Shown piece after piece: positions 6,224 through 15,321 of a DNA stretch of 64,000 bases. Position 1 is the first letter of the stretch; each line of letters begins with the position of its first letter. Under the pieces are notes generated by a model. That model searched no databases and was not told the origin of the DNA. It saw only the letters and a list, made by a program, of their open reading frames with translations. Made by a program: the position numbers and the translations under genes. The stretch lies in contig JAUIGV010000016.1 in NCBI GenBank assembly GCA_030432565.1, forward strand, positions 1-64,000. Reading direction: 5' to 3'. This DNA is from Verrucomicrobiia bacterium. GTDB taxonomy: Bacteria > Verrucomicrobiota > Verrucomicrobiia > Verrucomicrobiales > Akkermansiaceae.

Positions 6224-8161
6224 CTATTTCGCGAGGAGAAGTCTGGGGTGCAGGGTGAAGTCGGAACTGTTGATGTTCACGTTGTGCCCTTCGATGGCGA
6301 GGACGTTTTTTTGCCCCGGCTTAAGGATCTTCGAGATTCCTTTGAGCGGGAAGTATTCAAAGCCCTTGGCGTCGTGGTTGGTGAAGCCATCGGCCTCTTT
6401 ACCCTGTTTCTTGTCAACTCCCTGGCGGTGGACTTCGTGCCCGTTGAGATAGGCGATGAAGGCGTCGTCGTATGAGACGTGAAGACCAAGTTTGTCCAGG
6501 TTGGCATTCTTGGGGAGTTGGAACTCCTTGCGGATGTAAACGGTGGTGAACTTGCCACGCATGTTGATCTCGGTGGTGTCATCGTTGTCGCCGTAACCGA
6601 AACCAGCTTTGCCGGTTTTCCAAGCGGAGATGTCATAGTCCGGAGCGGCCCAGTCGGTGATATCACCCGATGGATGTGAACCGGCGAGGTAGGACCAGGT
6701 TTCGTTTTTGTCGATGATGACGGTGGCGTTTCGCGGAGGTTTTGGACCGGCTTGTGGTTGTGCACGGCGCAGAGGTTCCGGCTGCCAGGGGTTTTCGACG
6801 ACGGTGTGGGTGACTTCGCCGCTCTTTTTGATGGCGAAGGTGTCGCGAATGACGCCGTTGGAATTGAGCATCTCTCCTTTGATGGTGTCGTCGGCGATGG
6901 TGATGAGGCACGAGCCGTGGTCGAGGATGATTTTGCGCATCACGGGGTGGGTGCCCGACCGTCGGTTGGCGGTGCCGCCGTGGCCGGTGACGATGGAGAC
7001 GTGGCCGTTGTTTGGTTTCAGGCCTTCGCTTTTCCGGTAGGCTCCGTCGCCCGCGGGATCGCCGTCGCCATCATCGAGGATCACTCCCTTGGCGACCGAG
7101 GGTGTTTGATAGGCTCCGTCGATGAGCATGGAGCGCTCGTAGATGTGGGAGTGGCCGGTGAAGACAAGGTCAACGCCACCGCTTTCGAGGATGGGCATGA
7201 TGTGTTCGCGCATCTCGACGAGCTGGCCTTCGCGATCGGAATCGTGAGAGCCTTTGGTGTAGGGGGGATGGTGGAAGAAGGCGATGAGGAATTCCGCTTT
7301 GGTTTTTTCCAGATCGGCCTTGAGCCACTGGGCCATTTCGCCGGTGGGGCGACGATCAAGGTCATGGGAGTCGAGGCAGATGAAGTGGACCTTGCCCCAG
7401 TCGAAGGAGTAGAAGGCCTCCTTGCCGGACGGGAGTCCGCCGGCCTCGGCTTTGGTGGGGCTGATGAAGGCGTCGTAGAATGGGCCGATGCCGGTTGCTC
7501 CCTTGGAAGTGCGCCCTTCGTGGTTGCCCATGGATCCCCAGCAAACGGTGTTGCGGAGGGTGGGCTCATACATTTTGAAGAAGCGATCGCTGAATTCCTT
7601 GTTGGTTCCGGAGCCGTAGGCCATGTCGCCGACGTGAAGGTAGAGATCGATGGGTCGGCCGTTTTTGGCGGTGTGCTCGACCATGGCGGTGTGGACTTGC
7701 GCCTGTGCCTTGCCGCCGGTGCCGGAGTCACCCACAACCCAGAAATAAACCGGGGTATCGGAACCCGGGACAGGGTTGGTTTTGAAACGATAGGATGAAT
7801 CGGCAGGAGTCAGACGCTTGTCCCCGTCATAAATCGCGTAGTAGTAGCTGGTGAGTGGCTTGAGGCCGGTCACGGTGGCTTCGAATTGGCGTGTATCGAC
7901 CGGGGCGTCCTTGAAAATAGGATTTTCCTCACCGAGCGACGGGTGTTTCCGGGTGATGATTTGCTCGGCAGGAACTTCCGATGACAAGTCATCCACGGTT
8001 GTGCCAAAAACGACTTTTGGTGTCATCTCGTTGCGAGAACGCCAAACGACGCGAATGGAGTTGTCGGTTGCCAGCTGAACGTAGGGCTGGCGGGAGAACT
8101 CCTCGACGATTGCGGAGGAGGCGATGAGGGAGCTAAGAAAGAGGAAAACGAGGCTTTTCAT
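6224..8161 (-). CDS. Exported purple-acid-phosphatase-like metallophosphoesterase
   Basis: 645 residues from ATG 8161, which gives a clean signal peptide; an upstream TTG would spoil it. Residues 20-130 form the fibronectin-like N-terminal domain of purple acid phosphatases. The catalytic domain has the full metal-ligand series: GDSGTG (144-149), GDMAYG (178-183), GNHEGR (212-217), HHPP (297-300) and GHSHIYE (336-342), with a second-sphere DSH in between. Residues about 484-645 form a separate jelly-roll-like module that also occurs in two other exported proteins in this window. It should hydrolyse phosphomonoesters or diesters outside the inner membrane. It is the first gene of the minus-strand cluster and is divergent from a small lipoprotein gene. 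Confidence 0.85.
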   Translation of the reverse strand: MKSLVFLFLSSLIASSAIVEEFSRQPYVQLATDNSIRVVWRSRNEMTPKVVFGTTVDDLSSEVPAEQIITRKHPSLGEENPIFKDAPVDTRQFEATVTGLKPLTSYYYAIYDGDKRLTPADSSYRFKTNPVPGSDTPVYFWVVGDSGTGGKAQAQVHTAMVEHTAKNGRPIDLYLHVGDMAYGSGTNKEFSDRFFKMYEPTLRNTVCWGSMGNHEGRTSKGATGIGPFYDAFISPTKAEAGGLPSGKEAFYSFDWGKVHFICLDSHDLDRRPTGEMAQWLKADLEKTKAEFLIAFFHHPPYTKGSHDSDREGQLVEMREHIMPILESGGVDLVFTGHSHIYERSMLIDGAYQTPSVAKGVILDDGDGDPAGDGAYRKSEGLKPNNGHVSIVTGHGGTANRRSGTHPVMRKIILDHGSCLITIADDTIKGEMLNSNGVIRDTFAIKKSGEVTHTVVENPWQPEPLRRAQPQAGPKPPRNATVIIDKNETWSYLAGSHPSGDITDWAAPDYDISAWKTGKAGFGYGDNDDTTEINMRGKFTTVYIRKEFQLPKNANLDKLGLHVSYDDAFIAYLNGHEVHRQGVDKKQGKEADGFTNHDAKGFEYFPLKGISKILKPGQKNVLAIEGHNVNINSSDFTLHPRLLLAK

Positions 8162-8256
8162 GTGCGAGGGATGGGACGTTGAGAGATTTTCAGGATTTCG
8201 CAACCCAGATTGTAAGTTTGACGGAAGAGTAGGGACGGGAGTATTCAGAGGGTCCT

Positions 8257-8460
8257 ATGAAACTGTTATTGCTCCCGCTCCTCTTGATTGGCTCGTTGGT
8301 CCTTAGCTCTTGCGGCTTGGTTCGTTCAGCTACGCAACTTCCGATCCGAACCTTGCAGAGTGTTGGGAGAGCGGTCGGTCTTGGCCTTGAGCAGACCGAG
8401 GTTCAAGGGGAGGAGGAAGCTGCGAAGCCAATCAAATGGGAGTCTGTCCGGGGGGATTGA
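8257..8460 (+). CDS. Small lipoprotein, 67 residues
   Basis: The protein begins MKLLLLPLLLIGSLVLSSCG, a textbook lipoprotein signal with lipobox LSSC, so the mature protein is about 49 residues attached at Cys19. The mature part has one amphipathic stretch and an acidic centre (EEEAA). AGAGGG lies just upstream of the ATG and serves as ribosome binding site. It is divergent from the phosphatase gene. No family was recognised; a short envelope lipoprotein of entericidin-like size is one possibility, without specific support. Confidence 0.65.
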   Translation: MKLLLLPLLLIGSLVLSSCGLVRSATQLPIRTLQSVGRAVGLGLEQTEVQGEEEAAKPIKWESVRGD

Positions 8461-8479
8461 TATTCCGGGCTGCAAGTGC

Positions 8480-10657
8480 TTATTCGCCGATCAGCGTTTT
8501 CATGCCTTTTCCCATCGCTTCGCCAATGAGGTAGTAGGTTTCGCCGTTTTGGTTCCAGTGAAATCCCTGATCGCGGGGAGAAACCGAGCTTTCGCGCCAG
8601 AATTCGCGGGTATCGGCGGCGAAGACATTGCCGGCGAATTCCGGATAGAGAGCCGGGTCGGCCACCGCAAGTTGTCCTTCCAGCATGGTGAGGCGGTTTC
8701 CTGATGCGCTTGCGCCACCGATGCCGGTGTTTGCGATCGCGAATGGAAGTGTGGGTTTCCCGAGTTCCGCCCGGATATCAGTGATGAAGTCGGCGAGGTT
8801 TGCTTCATACTGTGACGCGGTGAAATCCGTGCCACCGTCATTCCACCCCTGGTGCCATCCAAAGCCGGCGATTTGATATCCCAATCCGTCCCACTCCGGA
8901 AACTCGGTGGCCAGATTATCAAGGGCGTCGTGGATGTACTCGATCATGCCCACGTAGTAGTCACCGACTTCACCACCGCGCTTGGCGACGGCTTCCGGCG
9001 AGCGGAAATCAGCATAGAGGCTTTTTCCACCCCAGCAGGTTTTCACAATGAGCACGGGCTCGTCGAAAGAGTCTGCAATGGCCCAGCCGAAACCAAATTC
9101 AGGTCCGATGCGGGCGTCGTCGACCCCGAATTCCGGAAGAAGATCTCCCTTTTTGATCGTGCGTCCGGTGTTGAGATCGCTCCGGCGGTAGAAAACCTTG
9201 ACGTCATCGCGGGCAATCCAGTTGTTTTGGTCGTCGACCAATTTTCCATAGGTGTCGGGGTCGTTGGTCACTTGGTAGCGCAGGCTGCCGACACCTCCGG
9301 GAACGCCGCCATTCCCTTCTTCATTGCGGCCGTGCCCCTGCATGTTGGATTGTCCGGCGAGGATGAAGACCTTCACGCCGTTCGGGTTGTCATCCCAGGT
9401 TCTGAAAGTTGCGAAATCCGGGCCGGTCACCGGGCGTCCGGCGAGATCGGTTACATTATTGACCGATACGCTGAAATCCGAATCCAATGCGAGCGGGGTG
9501 GCCGTTGTCAGGACGATGGTGTCGGGTTTCACTCCGATGGCAGCTTCCGTGATCGCAACAGTGGTGCCGCCGTCTTGAGTGACCGTGAAATTGGCGGGAT
9601 CTGTGGCTGCGGCCACTTGCATGGCTTCCGAAAAGTCGAGGTTCACGGTCGTGCCATTGCCCCAGACCCGGTCAAGCGTGGGGTCGCTGAGGTCTGCGGG
9701 CCCGAGTCGAAAAAACAGCCGCTCTGAATTCGGGCTGGGATTGGGGAAGGGGCCGAAGGTGGTCAGGGGGCCGTCGGGATTGGCGGGAACCGCCGCATTA
9801 ATCCCGGGTTTGAAATTGATGAGATCATCGGACCAATACACTCCGTAAAATTCACCGGGATTTGATTTCCAGGTCAGGATGATTTCCCCGGTTTCATCGA
9901 AGTACGAGACATCTGAGAATTCGAGCGGTTGGCGGGCCTCGTCACTTTCAACAATCTGCATGCCGGTGGGGCCCATGTGGTTGAAGCCGTTCCCCCAAAT
10001 ACGGGCGGTGAAGGATCCTCCTCCGAGGCCTTTGTAGACGAGGTAGTTACCCGGGGTCTCCGGATCGGTGATTTGCGTGAAGGTGCCATTGAAGGCTCCG
10101 GAGAGAAGGGTGAAATCCGAGGGCGGGGCGCCATTGATGGAGGCCTTGCCGGTACCGTCGCCAAACTGGGCCTGATTGGCGCCGAGGTAGAAGATGACGT
10201 CGAATGTTTCAAAGGGAATGTCGGTGACCTCGATGTCGAAAATATTGGAGCCATCGCCCGGGTCATCGGTGGAGTTGGCGTGACCGTCCATCATGTTGGC
10301 ATTGGCATCCCCGACCATGGTGGTGCGGGGGGGATTCCAAAGATAAGGCCCGCCATTACGGACGTCGTTGAGAACGAAAGTTGCGGTCGAGCCTTCGTTT
10401 CCGGTCAGGGTGACCGCATTTTGAGGGCGTGATGGAGCCCAGGGGAGTTCGTAGTTTTGCCAGCCCGTGGTGAGCCAGTCGCCTGCGCCGGCGGCCTCAT
10501 TGGAATTCAAGGTCAGCAGGGGCTGCCAGGTCGCCCTGGGGACGGTGCCTGCTCCCGTTCTCCAGAAATTCACGCTGATCATTTCAGCGCCGGCGTGTGC
10601 TGCCAAGGTGATGATTGAGAGGCCAACGAGGTTCTGAAGCATCTTCGGTTTTTCCAT
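8480..10657 (-). CDS. Exported SASA/SGNH carbohydrate esterase with Ig-like domain
   Basis: 725 residues with an N-terminal signal peptide ending near AHAGA. Residues 25-240 form a beta-rich module of unknown type (SVNFWRTGAGTVP...). Around 330-425 lies a bacterial Ig-like domain of the kind that defines new functional extremes (VWGNGTTVNLDFSEAM). The C-terminal 300 residues are a SASA (sialate O-acetylesterase-like, DUF303) domain with the nucleophile block GQSNMQGHG near 435, GWHQGWNDGG, and the catalytic His in HWNQNGETYY. Relatives remove acetyl groups from carbohydrates such as sialic acids or plant xylans; the substrate here is unknown. It is paralogous over its C-terminal domain with the gene at 18007-19023. 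Confidence 0.8.
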   Translation of the reverse strand: MEKPKMLQNLVGLSIITLAAHAGAEMISVNFWRTGAGTVPRATWQPLLTLNSNEAAGAGDWLTTGWQNYELPWAPSRPQNAVTLTGNEGSTATFVLNDVRNGGPYLWNPPRTTMVGDANANMMDGHANSTDDPGDGSNIFDIEVTDIPFETFDVIFYLGANQAQFGDGTGKASINGAPPSDFTLLSGAFNGTFTQITDPETPGNYLVYKGLGGGSFTARIWGNGFNHMGPTGMQIVESDEARQPLEFSDVSYFDETGEIILTWKSNPGEFYGVYWSDDLINFKPGINAAVPANPDGPLTTFGPFPNPSPNSERLFFRLGPADLSDPTLDRVWGNGTTVNLDFSEAMQVAAATDPANFTVTQDGGTTVAITEAAIGVKPDTIVLTTATPLALDSDFSVSVNNVTDLAGRPVTGPDFATFRTWDDNPNGVKVFILAGQSNMQGHGRNEEGNGGVPGGVGSLRYQVTNDPDTYGKLVDDQNNWIARDDVKVFYRRSDLNTGRTIKKGDLLPEFGVDDARIGPEFGFGWAIADSFDEPVLIVKTCWGGKSLYADFRSPEAVAKRGGEVGDYYVGMIEYIHDALDNLATEFPEWDGLGYQIAGFGWHQGWNDGGTDFTASQYEANLADFITDIRAELGKPTLPFAIANTGIGGASASGNRLTMLEGQLAVADPALYPEFAGNVFAADTREFWRESSVSPRDQGFHWNQNGETYYLIGEAMGKGMKTLIGE

Positions 10658-10750
10658 GTGCCCGCAATAACCGCATCCGGCCGGAAACGCTTACGAAAAA
10701 CTTCGGGAAGGCCTACCCTTTGATGGTCAGCGAACCCGTCATTGGCGACC

Positions 10751-11896
10751 TTACTTCTTCCTGAATTCAGTAACAAGATCTTCAAGGTCGTCGTCTGGCT
10801 TTTGATCGACCGAAGAAACATAAAAGAGGGCACCCGAGCGCTTCAAGAGATCGCGAAGCCTTTCGAGGCCGGAGGGTGAAACAGGATCGCGAAGATCGCT
10901 GAACCAGTAAATGGCATCGGCTCGTTTGACGATGATGAGGTCCTCCATGGCCAGGAGGACATGGTCCCGTTGTCCCAAGGTGGTGGTCCCGGCCTGCCAG
11001 GTGAGTGCGCAGCCGTAGACTTCGCGAAAGTGCGAACCGGGAAAGCCCTTGTTGATTTCCTTCCTGAGTTCCGGAAGGTGGGGCTGCATGCTCGAGGAAT
11101 TGTCGAGAACGACGCCGAGGTTGCTGCTGCGAACCCTGATGCCTCCGACCCCGCCTTTTTTGACCTCGCCATCTTTGGCGACAGCTTTTGGATCAAGGCG
11201 CAAGGCGGTGATGACTTGATCGCGTGCGGTGATCACTTTTTTGATGAGGGGTGATGCCGGACCCCCGCCGAAGGTCTCAAGAGTCGCTTCAAAGCCTTGG
11301 TCGGGAACATTGCCAAAAAAGGCGGTGCGAAGGACTGCCAAATCCTTTTCGAAGGTGGCGATTTCTTCCTCCAGTTCGTCGATGGCCCGATCGTTCGGAA
11401 TGTTCCGGTCATATTCCCGGTTGAGGGATTTTCGGGCTTTTGAAATTTCCAGCAATGGTTTGCGAGCCTTGCGCTCGAAGGCTTTGCGAAGTTTGTCGAC
11501 CGGGTTGCTCCGGGGCTCTTTTGCGTTCGGTTCGACAAGGCTCGCTGCTCGATATTGGTTGGCCTCGGCCCGCAGTTCGATGGTGCGTTTTTGTTCGGAG
11601 CGGCTGAGCTCCTCGATCTCCACCTGTTCTTGCAAAGCGGCGGGATCATTGCTGAGTTCACGCAGGACTTTTTCCATCTCAAGAAGAAAACGCAGATCAA
11701 GTAGTGCGGCGGTGCGGGGGGCTCCTTCCAGGGCTTTGCCGTTGGCGGGTGGGAAATTGGCTGCGCGGGTGGAGAGGGATTTCTCAAGTGACTTGAGGAT
11801 TTGGTCCGGAGCAACCTGCGACCAGCAAGGCGAAGTCAGGGACAGAATCAGAGCGAGCAGGATTTTCACGACGGGGGCACTATAGAGGTCTGACAT
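10751..11896 (-). CDS. Exported coiled-coil protein with VWA-like domain
   Basis: 381 residues when started at ATG 11896. The longer upstream open frame lacks a credible protein and would overlap the divergent protease promoter region. A signal peptide (VKILLALILSLTSPCWSQ) precedes a long charged helical region, about 30-200, with heptad-like Glu/Lys/Arg segments (EEIATFEKDLAVLRTAFFG). The C-terminal 125 residues look like a von Willebrand factor A domain: VVLDNSSSM gives the DxSxS metal site at 265-269, and DAIYWFSDLRDP supplies a later strand with an acidic residue. Planctomycetes and Verrucomicrobiota carry many such periplasmic VWA proteins of unknown role. Start choice is uncertain because a GTG near 11869 is also possible. 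Confidence 0.65.
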   Translation of the reverse strand: MSDLYSAPVVKILLALILSLTSPCWSQVAPDQILKSLEKSLSTRAANFPPANGKALEGAPRTAALLDLRFLLEMEKVLRELSNDPAALQEQVEIEELSRSEQKRTIELRAEANQYRAASLVEPNAKEPRSNPVDKLRKAFERKARKPLLEISKARKSLNREYDRNIPNDRAIDELEEEIATFEKDLAVLRTAFFGNVPDQGFEATLETFGGGPASPLIKKVITARDQVITALRLDPKAVAKDGEVKKGGVGGIRVRSSNLGVVLDNSSSMQPHLPELRKEINKGFPGSHFREVYGCALTWQAGTTTLGQRDHVLLAMEDLIIVKRADAIYWFSDLRDPVSPSGLERLRDLLKRSGALFYVSSVDQKPDDDLEDLVTEFRKK

Positions 11897-12101
11897 TTCA
11901 CGACACAGGCAAAAAAATAAATTGTCTTTGTGAGATGAGTGCAAAATTATCTTTTGAATCCAGGTGTGCTTAAAATACTTAAAAACGGAAGGAAGCTTCC
12001 GGATTGGTTTCATGAGCGCCATCATTTTTGAAAAAAATAGTGAGCCAATCGGGTGGATTGAAATCGACAGTCTTTGGGCCGGTTCGGTAGCCTTGGAATG
12101 C

Positions 12102-13007
12102 ATGCACAAGGTCACACTCGCACTTTCTTTGGTCACTCTGCCGGTTTTTTCGGCAACCATTACCCACAACCTGAATGTTCAGATTGTGCAGGTTTTTAAT
12201 GATGCCGGAGGTGATGGCGCTCCAATTGCTTCTTCGTCGACCTTTTCCCCCGGGGCGAGCTTTCTCTATCAACCGGAAGTGAACGAGATCTGGGAGCAAG
12301 CGGGAATTCAAGTGACCTACCTTCCAACGGTCAGTTGGAATAATACAGAAGCGCAGCGTCTGACGACTTCCGAACGGAGTGCGATTTATGGTGACACCTA
12401 TACGAGTACGACGGGTGACCCGCTTCCAAACATTCCGACGGATGCCCTGCAGATTTTCTTTGTTTGGGATCATCCGGGGACCGGCTATGATGGCACGGTC
12501 AACTCAGGCTGGAAGAACGACACGGGTTTTCCAAACAACAGCGCGCAGAATGCCGGTAATGCCCAACTTGGAATCGAAGGTTTTGTCAGCAACGGTCGTT
12601 CGGTGATGGCAAATCGTGGGTTTGCTACCGAGCAGTTGTCAGGAACCCTGGCTCACGAAATCGGGCACGCGCTTGGTCTGCGACATGTCGATGAGATTAA
12701 CATGGGAGCAGCGACCGGAGGCCCGGGAGATCCTGATTTCAGTGTAGTGCCCCTGACCGATAATAACCTGATGTGGAGTGCGGGGGTGGGGCCGGGCTAT
12801 GATGGTTCGCAGGATAATGATCCGAACCTGACGATTCTTCAGGAGAACGAGTTCCTGCGTCCCGAGCAAGTTGCGGCTGCCATCAGCAACGGTCTTGCGC
12901 TGGATCCCGATGGAAATGGCATTGGTGTTCTTCAGCCAATTCCGGAGCCTTCCGCTCTTTTGCTTTTGCTGGCCGGCCTGCCGGCGCTGATGCGCCGGAG
13001 GCGGTAA
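12102..13007 (+). CDS. Secreted zinc metalloprotease with PEP-CTERM tail
   Basis: 301 residues from ATG 12102, which starts a signal peptide (MHKVTLALSLVTLPVFSA). Earlier in-frame starts would place it internally. The zinc-binding motif HEIGHALGLRH (185-195) is the long HExxHxxGxxH metzincin form, and a Met further on (DNNLMWS) fits the Met-turn of that clan. The C-terminus is a classical PEP-CTERM signal: IPEPSA, a Leu-rich helix and MRRRR. It is therefore exported, sorted by an exosortase, and probably released or anchored in the extracellular matrix. The family is matrixin/reprolysin-like; the exact peptidase family cannot be settled by eye. No exosortase gene lies in this window. Confidence 0.8.
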   Translation: MHKVTLALSLVTLPVFSATITHNLNVQIVQVFNDAGGDGAPIASSSTFSPGASFLYQPEVNEIWEQAGIQVTYLPTVSWNNTEAQRLTTSERSAIYGDTYTSTTGDPLPNIPTDALQIFFVWDHPGTGYDGTVNSGWKNDTGFPNNSAQNAGNAQLGIEGFVSNGRSVMANRGFATEQLSGTLAHEIGHALGLRHVDEINMGAATGGPGDPDFSVVPLTDNNLMWSAGVGPGYDGSQDNDPNLTILQENEFLRPEQVAAAISNGLALDPDGNGIGVLQPIPEPSALLLLLAGLPALMRRRR

Positions 13008-13016
13008 ACCGGTGAA

Positions 13017-14603
13017 TTAAGCGGATTTTGGACCGCCGCTGATAATCTCGGCGCTCGTGCCTGCTTCGTAGTTCTTGAAATTGGCGAGAAAGAGGTCGGC
13101 AAGTCCCCGCGCGCTGGTGTCAAAGGCGGCCTGGTCATCCCAGCTGTTGCGGGGAACGAGGATGTCCGAAGGAACCTCGGGGACTTCGGTGATCGTTTCA
13201 AAGCCGAAGACAGGATCAGTCTCGGTAGGTGCCGATGCGAGCTTACCATTGTAAATTGCTTCGACGATGGAGCGGGAATACTTGAGCTTGATGCGTTCAC
13301 CGGCACTGTAGCCGCCCTTGATCCAGCCGGTATTGACGAGCCAGACGTTGACTTTGTGGTTCTTCATTTTGTCGGCGAGGAGTTCGGCGTAGCGCGAGGG
13401 ATGAAGGACGAGGAATGGTGCTCCGAAGCAGGCCGAGAAGGTTGCGGTGGGTTCGGTGACGCCCATCTCGGTGCCGGCCACCTTGGCGGTATAACCGGAG
13501 ATGAAGTGGTACATCGCTTGCTCTTCGCTGAGTTTGGCAACGGGAGGGAGGACGCCGAAGGCATCGCAGGTGAGGAAGATGATATCGGTCGGGTGACCGG
13601 CGATGCACGGGACGAGGGCGTTATCGATGAATTCGATGGGGTAGGCTCCACGGGTGTTCTGCGTGAGCGAGGTGTCGTGGAAATCGACGTTGTAGTCTTC
13701 GTCGTGCACCACGTTTTCGAGGACCGCTCCGTAGTGAAGGGCGTTGTAAATATCGGGCTCGGTTTCCTTGGAAAGATCGATGGCTTTGGCGTAGCAGCCA
13801 CCCTCGATGTTGAAGACCCCGGTGTCGGTCCAGACGTGCTCGTCATCACCGATGAGCATGCGGGTGGGGTCGGCAGAGAGGGTGGTTTTGCCGGTGCCGG
13901 AGAGACCGAAGAGGATGGCCGAGCGATTGGTCTCGGGGCAGGCCGTGGCCGAGCAGTGCATCGAGAGATGGCCCTTCATCGGCATGAGATAGTGCATCAA
14001 GGTGAAGACCCCTTTCTTCATTTCGCCGGCGTATTCGGTGCCGAGGATAACCATTTCCTTTTCCTCGAAGCATACGTCGATGGAAGTCTTGGAAGTCATG
14101 CCTTCGGTGAGGCGGTTGGCGGGGAATTGGCCCGCGTTGTAGATTGTGAAATCCGGCTCGCCGAAGTCGGCCAATTCTTCTTTCGAGGGATTGATAAGCA
14201 TGATCTGCATGAAAAGCGCGTGGTAAGGGCGGGTGCAGATGACGCGGACCTTGATGCGGTTTTCGGGGTCCCAGCCGGCGAAGGCATCGATGACGTAAAG
14301 CTGGTCGCGGGTATTGAGGTAGTCTTTGGCGCGCTCGCGGTTGATTTCGAAGGTGTGCTCACCGATGGGGATGTTGATATCGCCCCACCAAACGTGGTCT
14401 TTCGAGGCGGCATTTTCGGTGATGCGTTTGTCGCCGGGCGAGCGTCCGGTCTTTTCACCGGAGTAGGCAATGAGGGCGCCGAAGGCGGAGAGCGAAGTGG
14501 ACGGCTCGTAGCGGATGGCGTCCATGTAAAGGCGGGAGGCCGCCGGATTGCGGGCGACGTTCGGTTTCTCGAGGCCAAGGTGGGAAAGGTCGATGGTTTT
14601 CAC
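13017..14603 (-). CDS. pckA: Phosphoenolpyruvate carboxykinase (ATP)
   Basis: 528 residues, the normal length for the ATP-dependent enzyme. It converts oxaloacetate and ATP to phosphoenolpyruvate, CO2 and ADP in gluconeogenesis. The kinase-1a loop [11 protein letters not shown] is at 233-243 and the kinase-2 motif IGDDEHVW at 251-258. TRPYHALFM and the substrate-site [10 protein letters not shown] are also present. It stands alone, convergent with the metalloprotease gene ten bases away and with a long non-coding stretch upstream. No clear promoter was recognised in the 80 bases before the ATG. Confidence 0.97.
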   Translation of the reverse strand: MKTIDLSHLGLEKPNVARNPAASRLYMDAIRYEPSTSLSAFGALIAYSGEKTGRSPGDKRITENAASKDHVWWGDINIPIGEHTFEINRERAKDYLNTRDQLYVIDAFAGWDPENRIKVRVICTRPYHALFMQIMLINPSKEELADFGEPDFTIYNAGQFPANRLTEGMTSKTSIDVCFEEKEMVILGTEYAGEMKKGVFTLMHYLMPMKGHLSMHCSATACPETNRSAILFGLSGTGKTTLSADPTRMLIGDDEHVWTDTGVFNIEGGCYAKAIDLSKETEPDIYNALHYGAVLENVVHDEDYNVDFHDTSLTQNTRGAYPIEFIDNALVPCIAGHPTDIIFLTCDAFGVLPPVAKLSEEQAMYHFISGYTAKVAGTEMGVTEPTATFSACFGAPFLVLHPSRYAELLADKMKNHKVNVWLVNTGWIKGGYSAGERIKLKYSRSIVEAIYNGKLASAPTETDPVFGFETITEVPEVPSDILVPRNSWDDQAAFDTSARGLADLFLANFKNYEAGTSAEIISGGPKSA

Positions 14604-14685
14604 GAAAGAAGACCTAACACTTTCCGTGCCAGAGTAAACGCTTGCGCAACGTGTGCGGGGAAAAAGGCAAATAGAGATGAGTCAC

Positions 14686-14874
14686 TCATGCTTTTTCGCG
14701 GTGTTCATGGTGACGATTGAAGTCGATTTCTTCGATGGTTTTGGGACTTTTCCACCGGATGCGATACATGCGGGTGACTCCGGCTGTGATGACGCTGGAT
14801 TCCTCCGTAGTGGTCCGGGTTCCTCCGATTCCTCCGCCATGTTTTTTGAGGCTGTTTGGAGTTTTCTCATGGCT
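14686..14874 (-). pseudogene. Possible decayed coding fragment of unknown origin
   Basis: An open frame without a good start codon ends MYRIRWKSPKTIEEIDFN followed by about ten charged residues and a stop. Composition in this frame looks protein-like (balanced charged and aromatic residues), unlike the Ser/Pro-rich alternative frame on the same strand. No family was recognised. It lies between pckA and the tail of a lost esterase, so this stretch is probably a graveyard of broken genes. The evidence is composition only. Confidence 0.25.
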
Positions 14875-14922
14875 CTATCTGTCGAGATCCACCGCGCTGT
14901 GATAGCGGGGTTGGCGGCGGAA

Positions 14923-15036
14923 TTATTTTTTCAGGAAGCCGATCATGGCGCGGCCCGTGGCGTCGCTGACGTGGAAGTGGCTTTCGCCGGAGTGGTTCCA
15001 GTGATACCCGAAGTCGCCGGGGGATTTTCAATGGCA
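14923..15036 (-). pseudogene. 3' remnant of a SASA-family esterase
   Basis: On the minus strand this encodes ENPPGDFGYHWNHSGESHF, then about 17 more residues ending RAMIGFLKK and a stop. The end of the intact esterase at 18007-19023 reads EESPSGFGYHWNHSGTSHF and ends RAMVEFLK. The similarity is also obvious at nucleotide level, for example in the run around ggagtggttccagtgata. Upstream of the Glu the similarity stops and nothing resembling the rest of the enzyme, including its GQSN serine block, is present. This is the last ~37 codons of a lost paralogue, containing the catalytic His region but no nucleophile. Confidence 0.75.
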
Positions 15037-15066
15037 AGGAGGATGCTTCGATGGAAAAATTCTCTC

Positions 15067-15297
15067 TTAGAAATTGATATTTTGAAGATTACCATTGTTG
15101 TAATTTTCTTCCTTTAGAGCGGCCCATTCGGAGCAGTGCGCTCCGGTGGTTCTGACTTGGTAGTATCCGGTTTCAGGCGGGTGAATAGCAATTTCAATGG
15201 TTAGCTGCTTTGCAAAGGGGGTGATTGCTTTAATGAGTTTAAACCTTCCGTTGACAGAAAGGCGTCGCAGAACTAACCAAGTCGCGATGGGTTCCAT
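15067..15297 (-). CDS. Hypothetical small protein, 76 residues
   Basis: From ATG 15297 it reads MEPIATWLVLRRLSVNGRFK and ends in an Asn-rich tail; a TTG six codons earlier is possible. Composition is protein-like, with TIEIAIHPPETGYYQVRT resembling a beta strand pair. It contains no signal peptide and one Cys. Its start is only about 25 bases from the divergent LRR gene start, leaving little room for promoters, and it lies beside an esterase remnant. It could therefore be the surviving end of a larger lost gene. No family recognised. Confidence 0.35.
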   Translation of the reverse strand: MEPIATWLVLRRLSVNGRFKLIKAITPFAKQLTIEIAIHPPETGYYQVRTTGAHCSEWAALKEENYNNGNLQNINF

Positions 15298-15321
15298 AGG
15301 CGTTAAGGGAATCAAGAAGGC

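Noticed and set aside
6752-7798. Long plus-strand frame (348 codons) opposite the phosphatase gene
   Set aside because: It is the antisense of a well-supported gene with all catalytic motifs; high GC at third positions explains such shadows. The same applies to 13356-14720, 21461-22456, 27407-28555 and 29850-31490.
14604-14640. Sigma-54-like TGGCACGG element upstream of pckA
   Set aside because: The matching -12 TTGC element is missing at the required spacing.
14653-15117. Plus-strand frame of 154 codons
   Set aside because: It is antisense to the esterase remnant, whose protein similarity lies on the minus strand.
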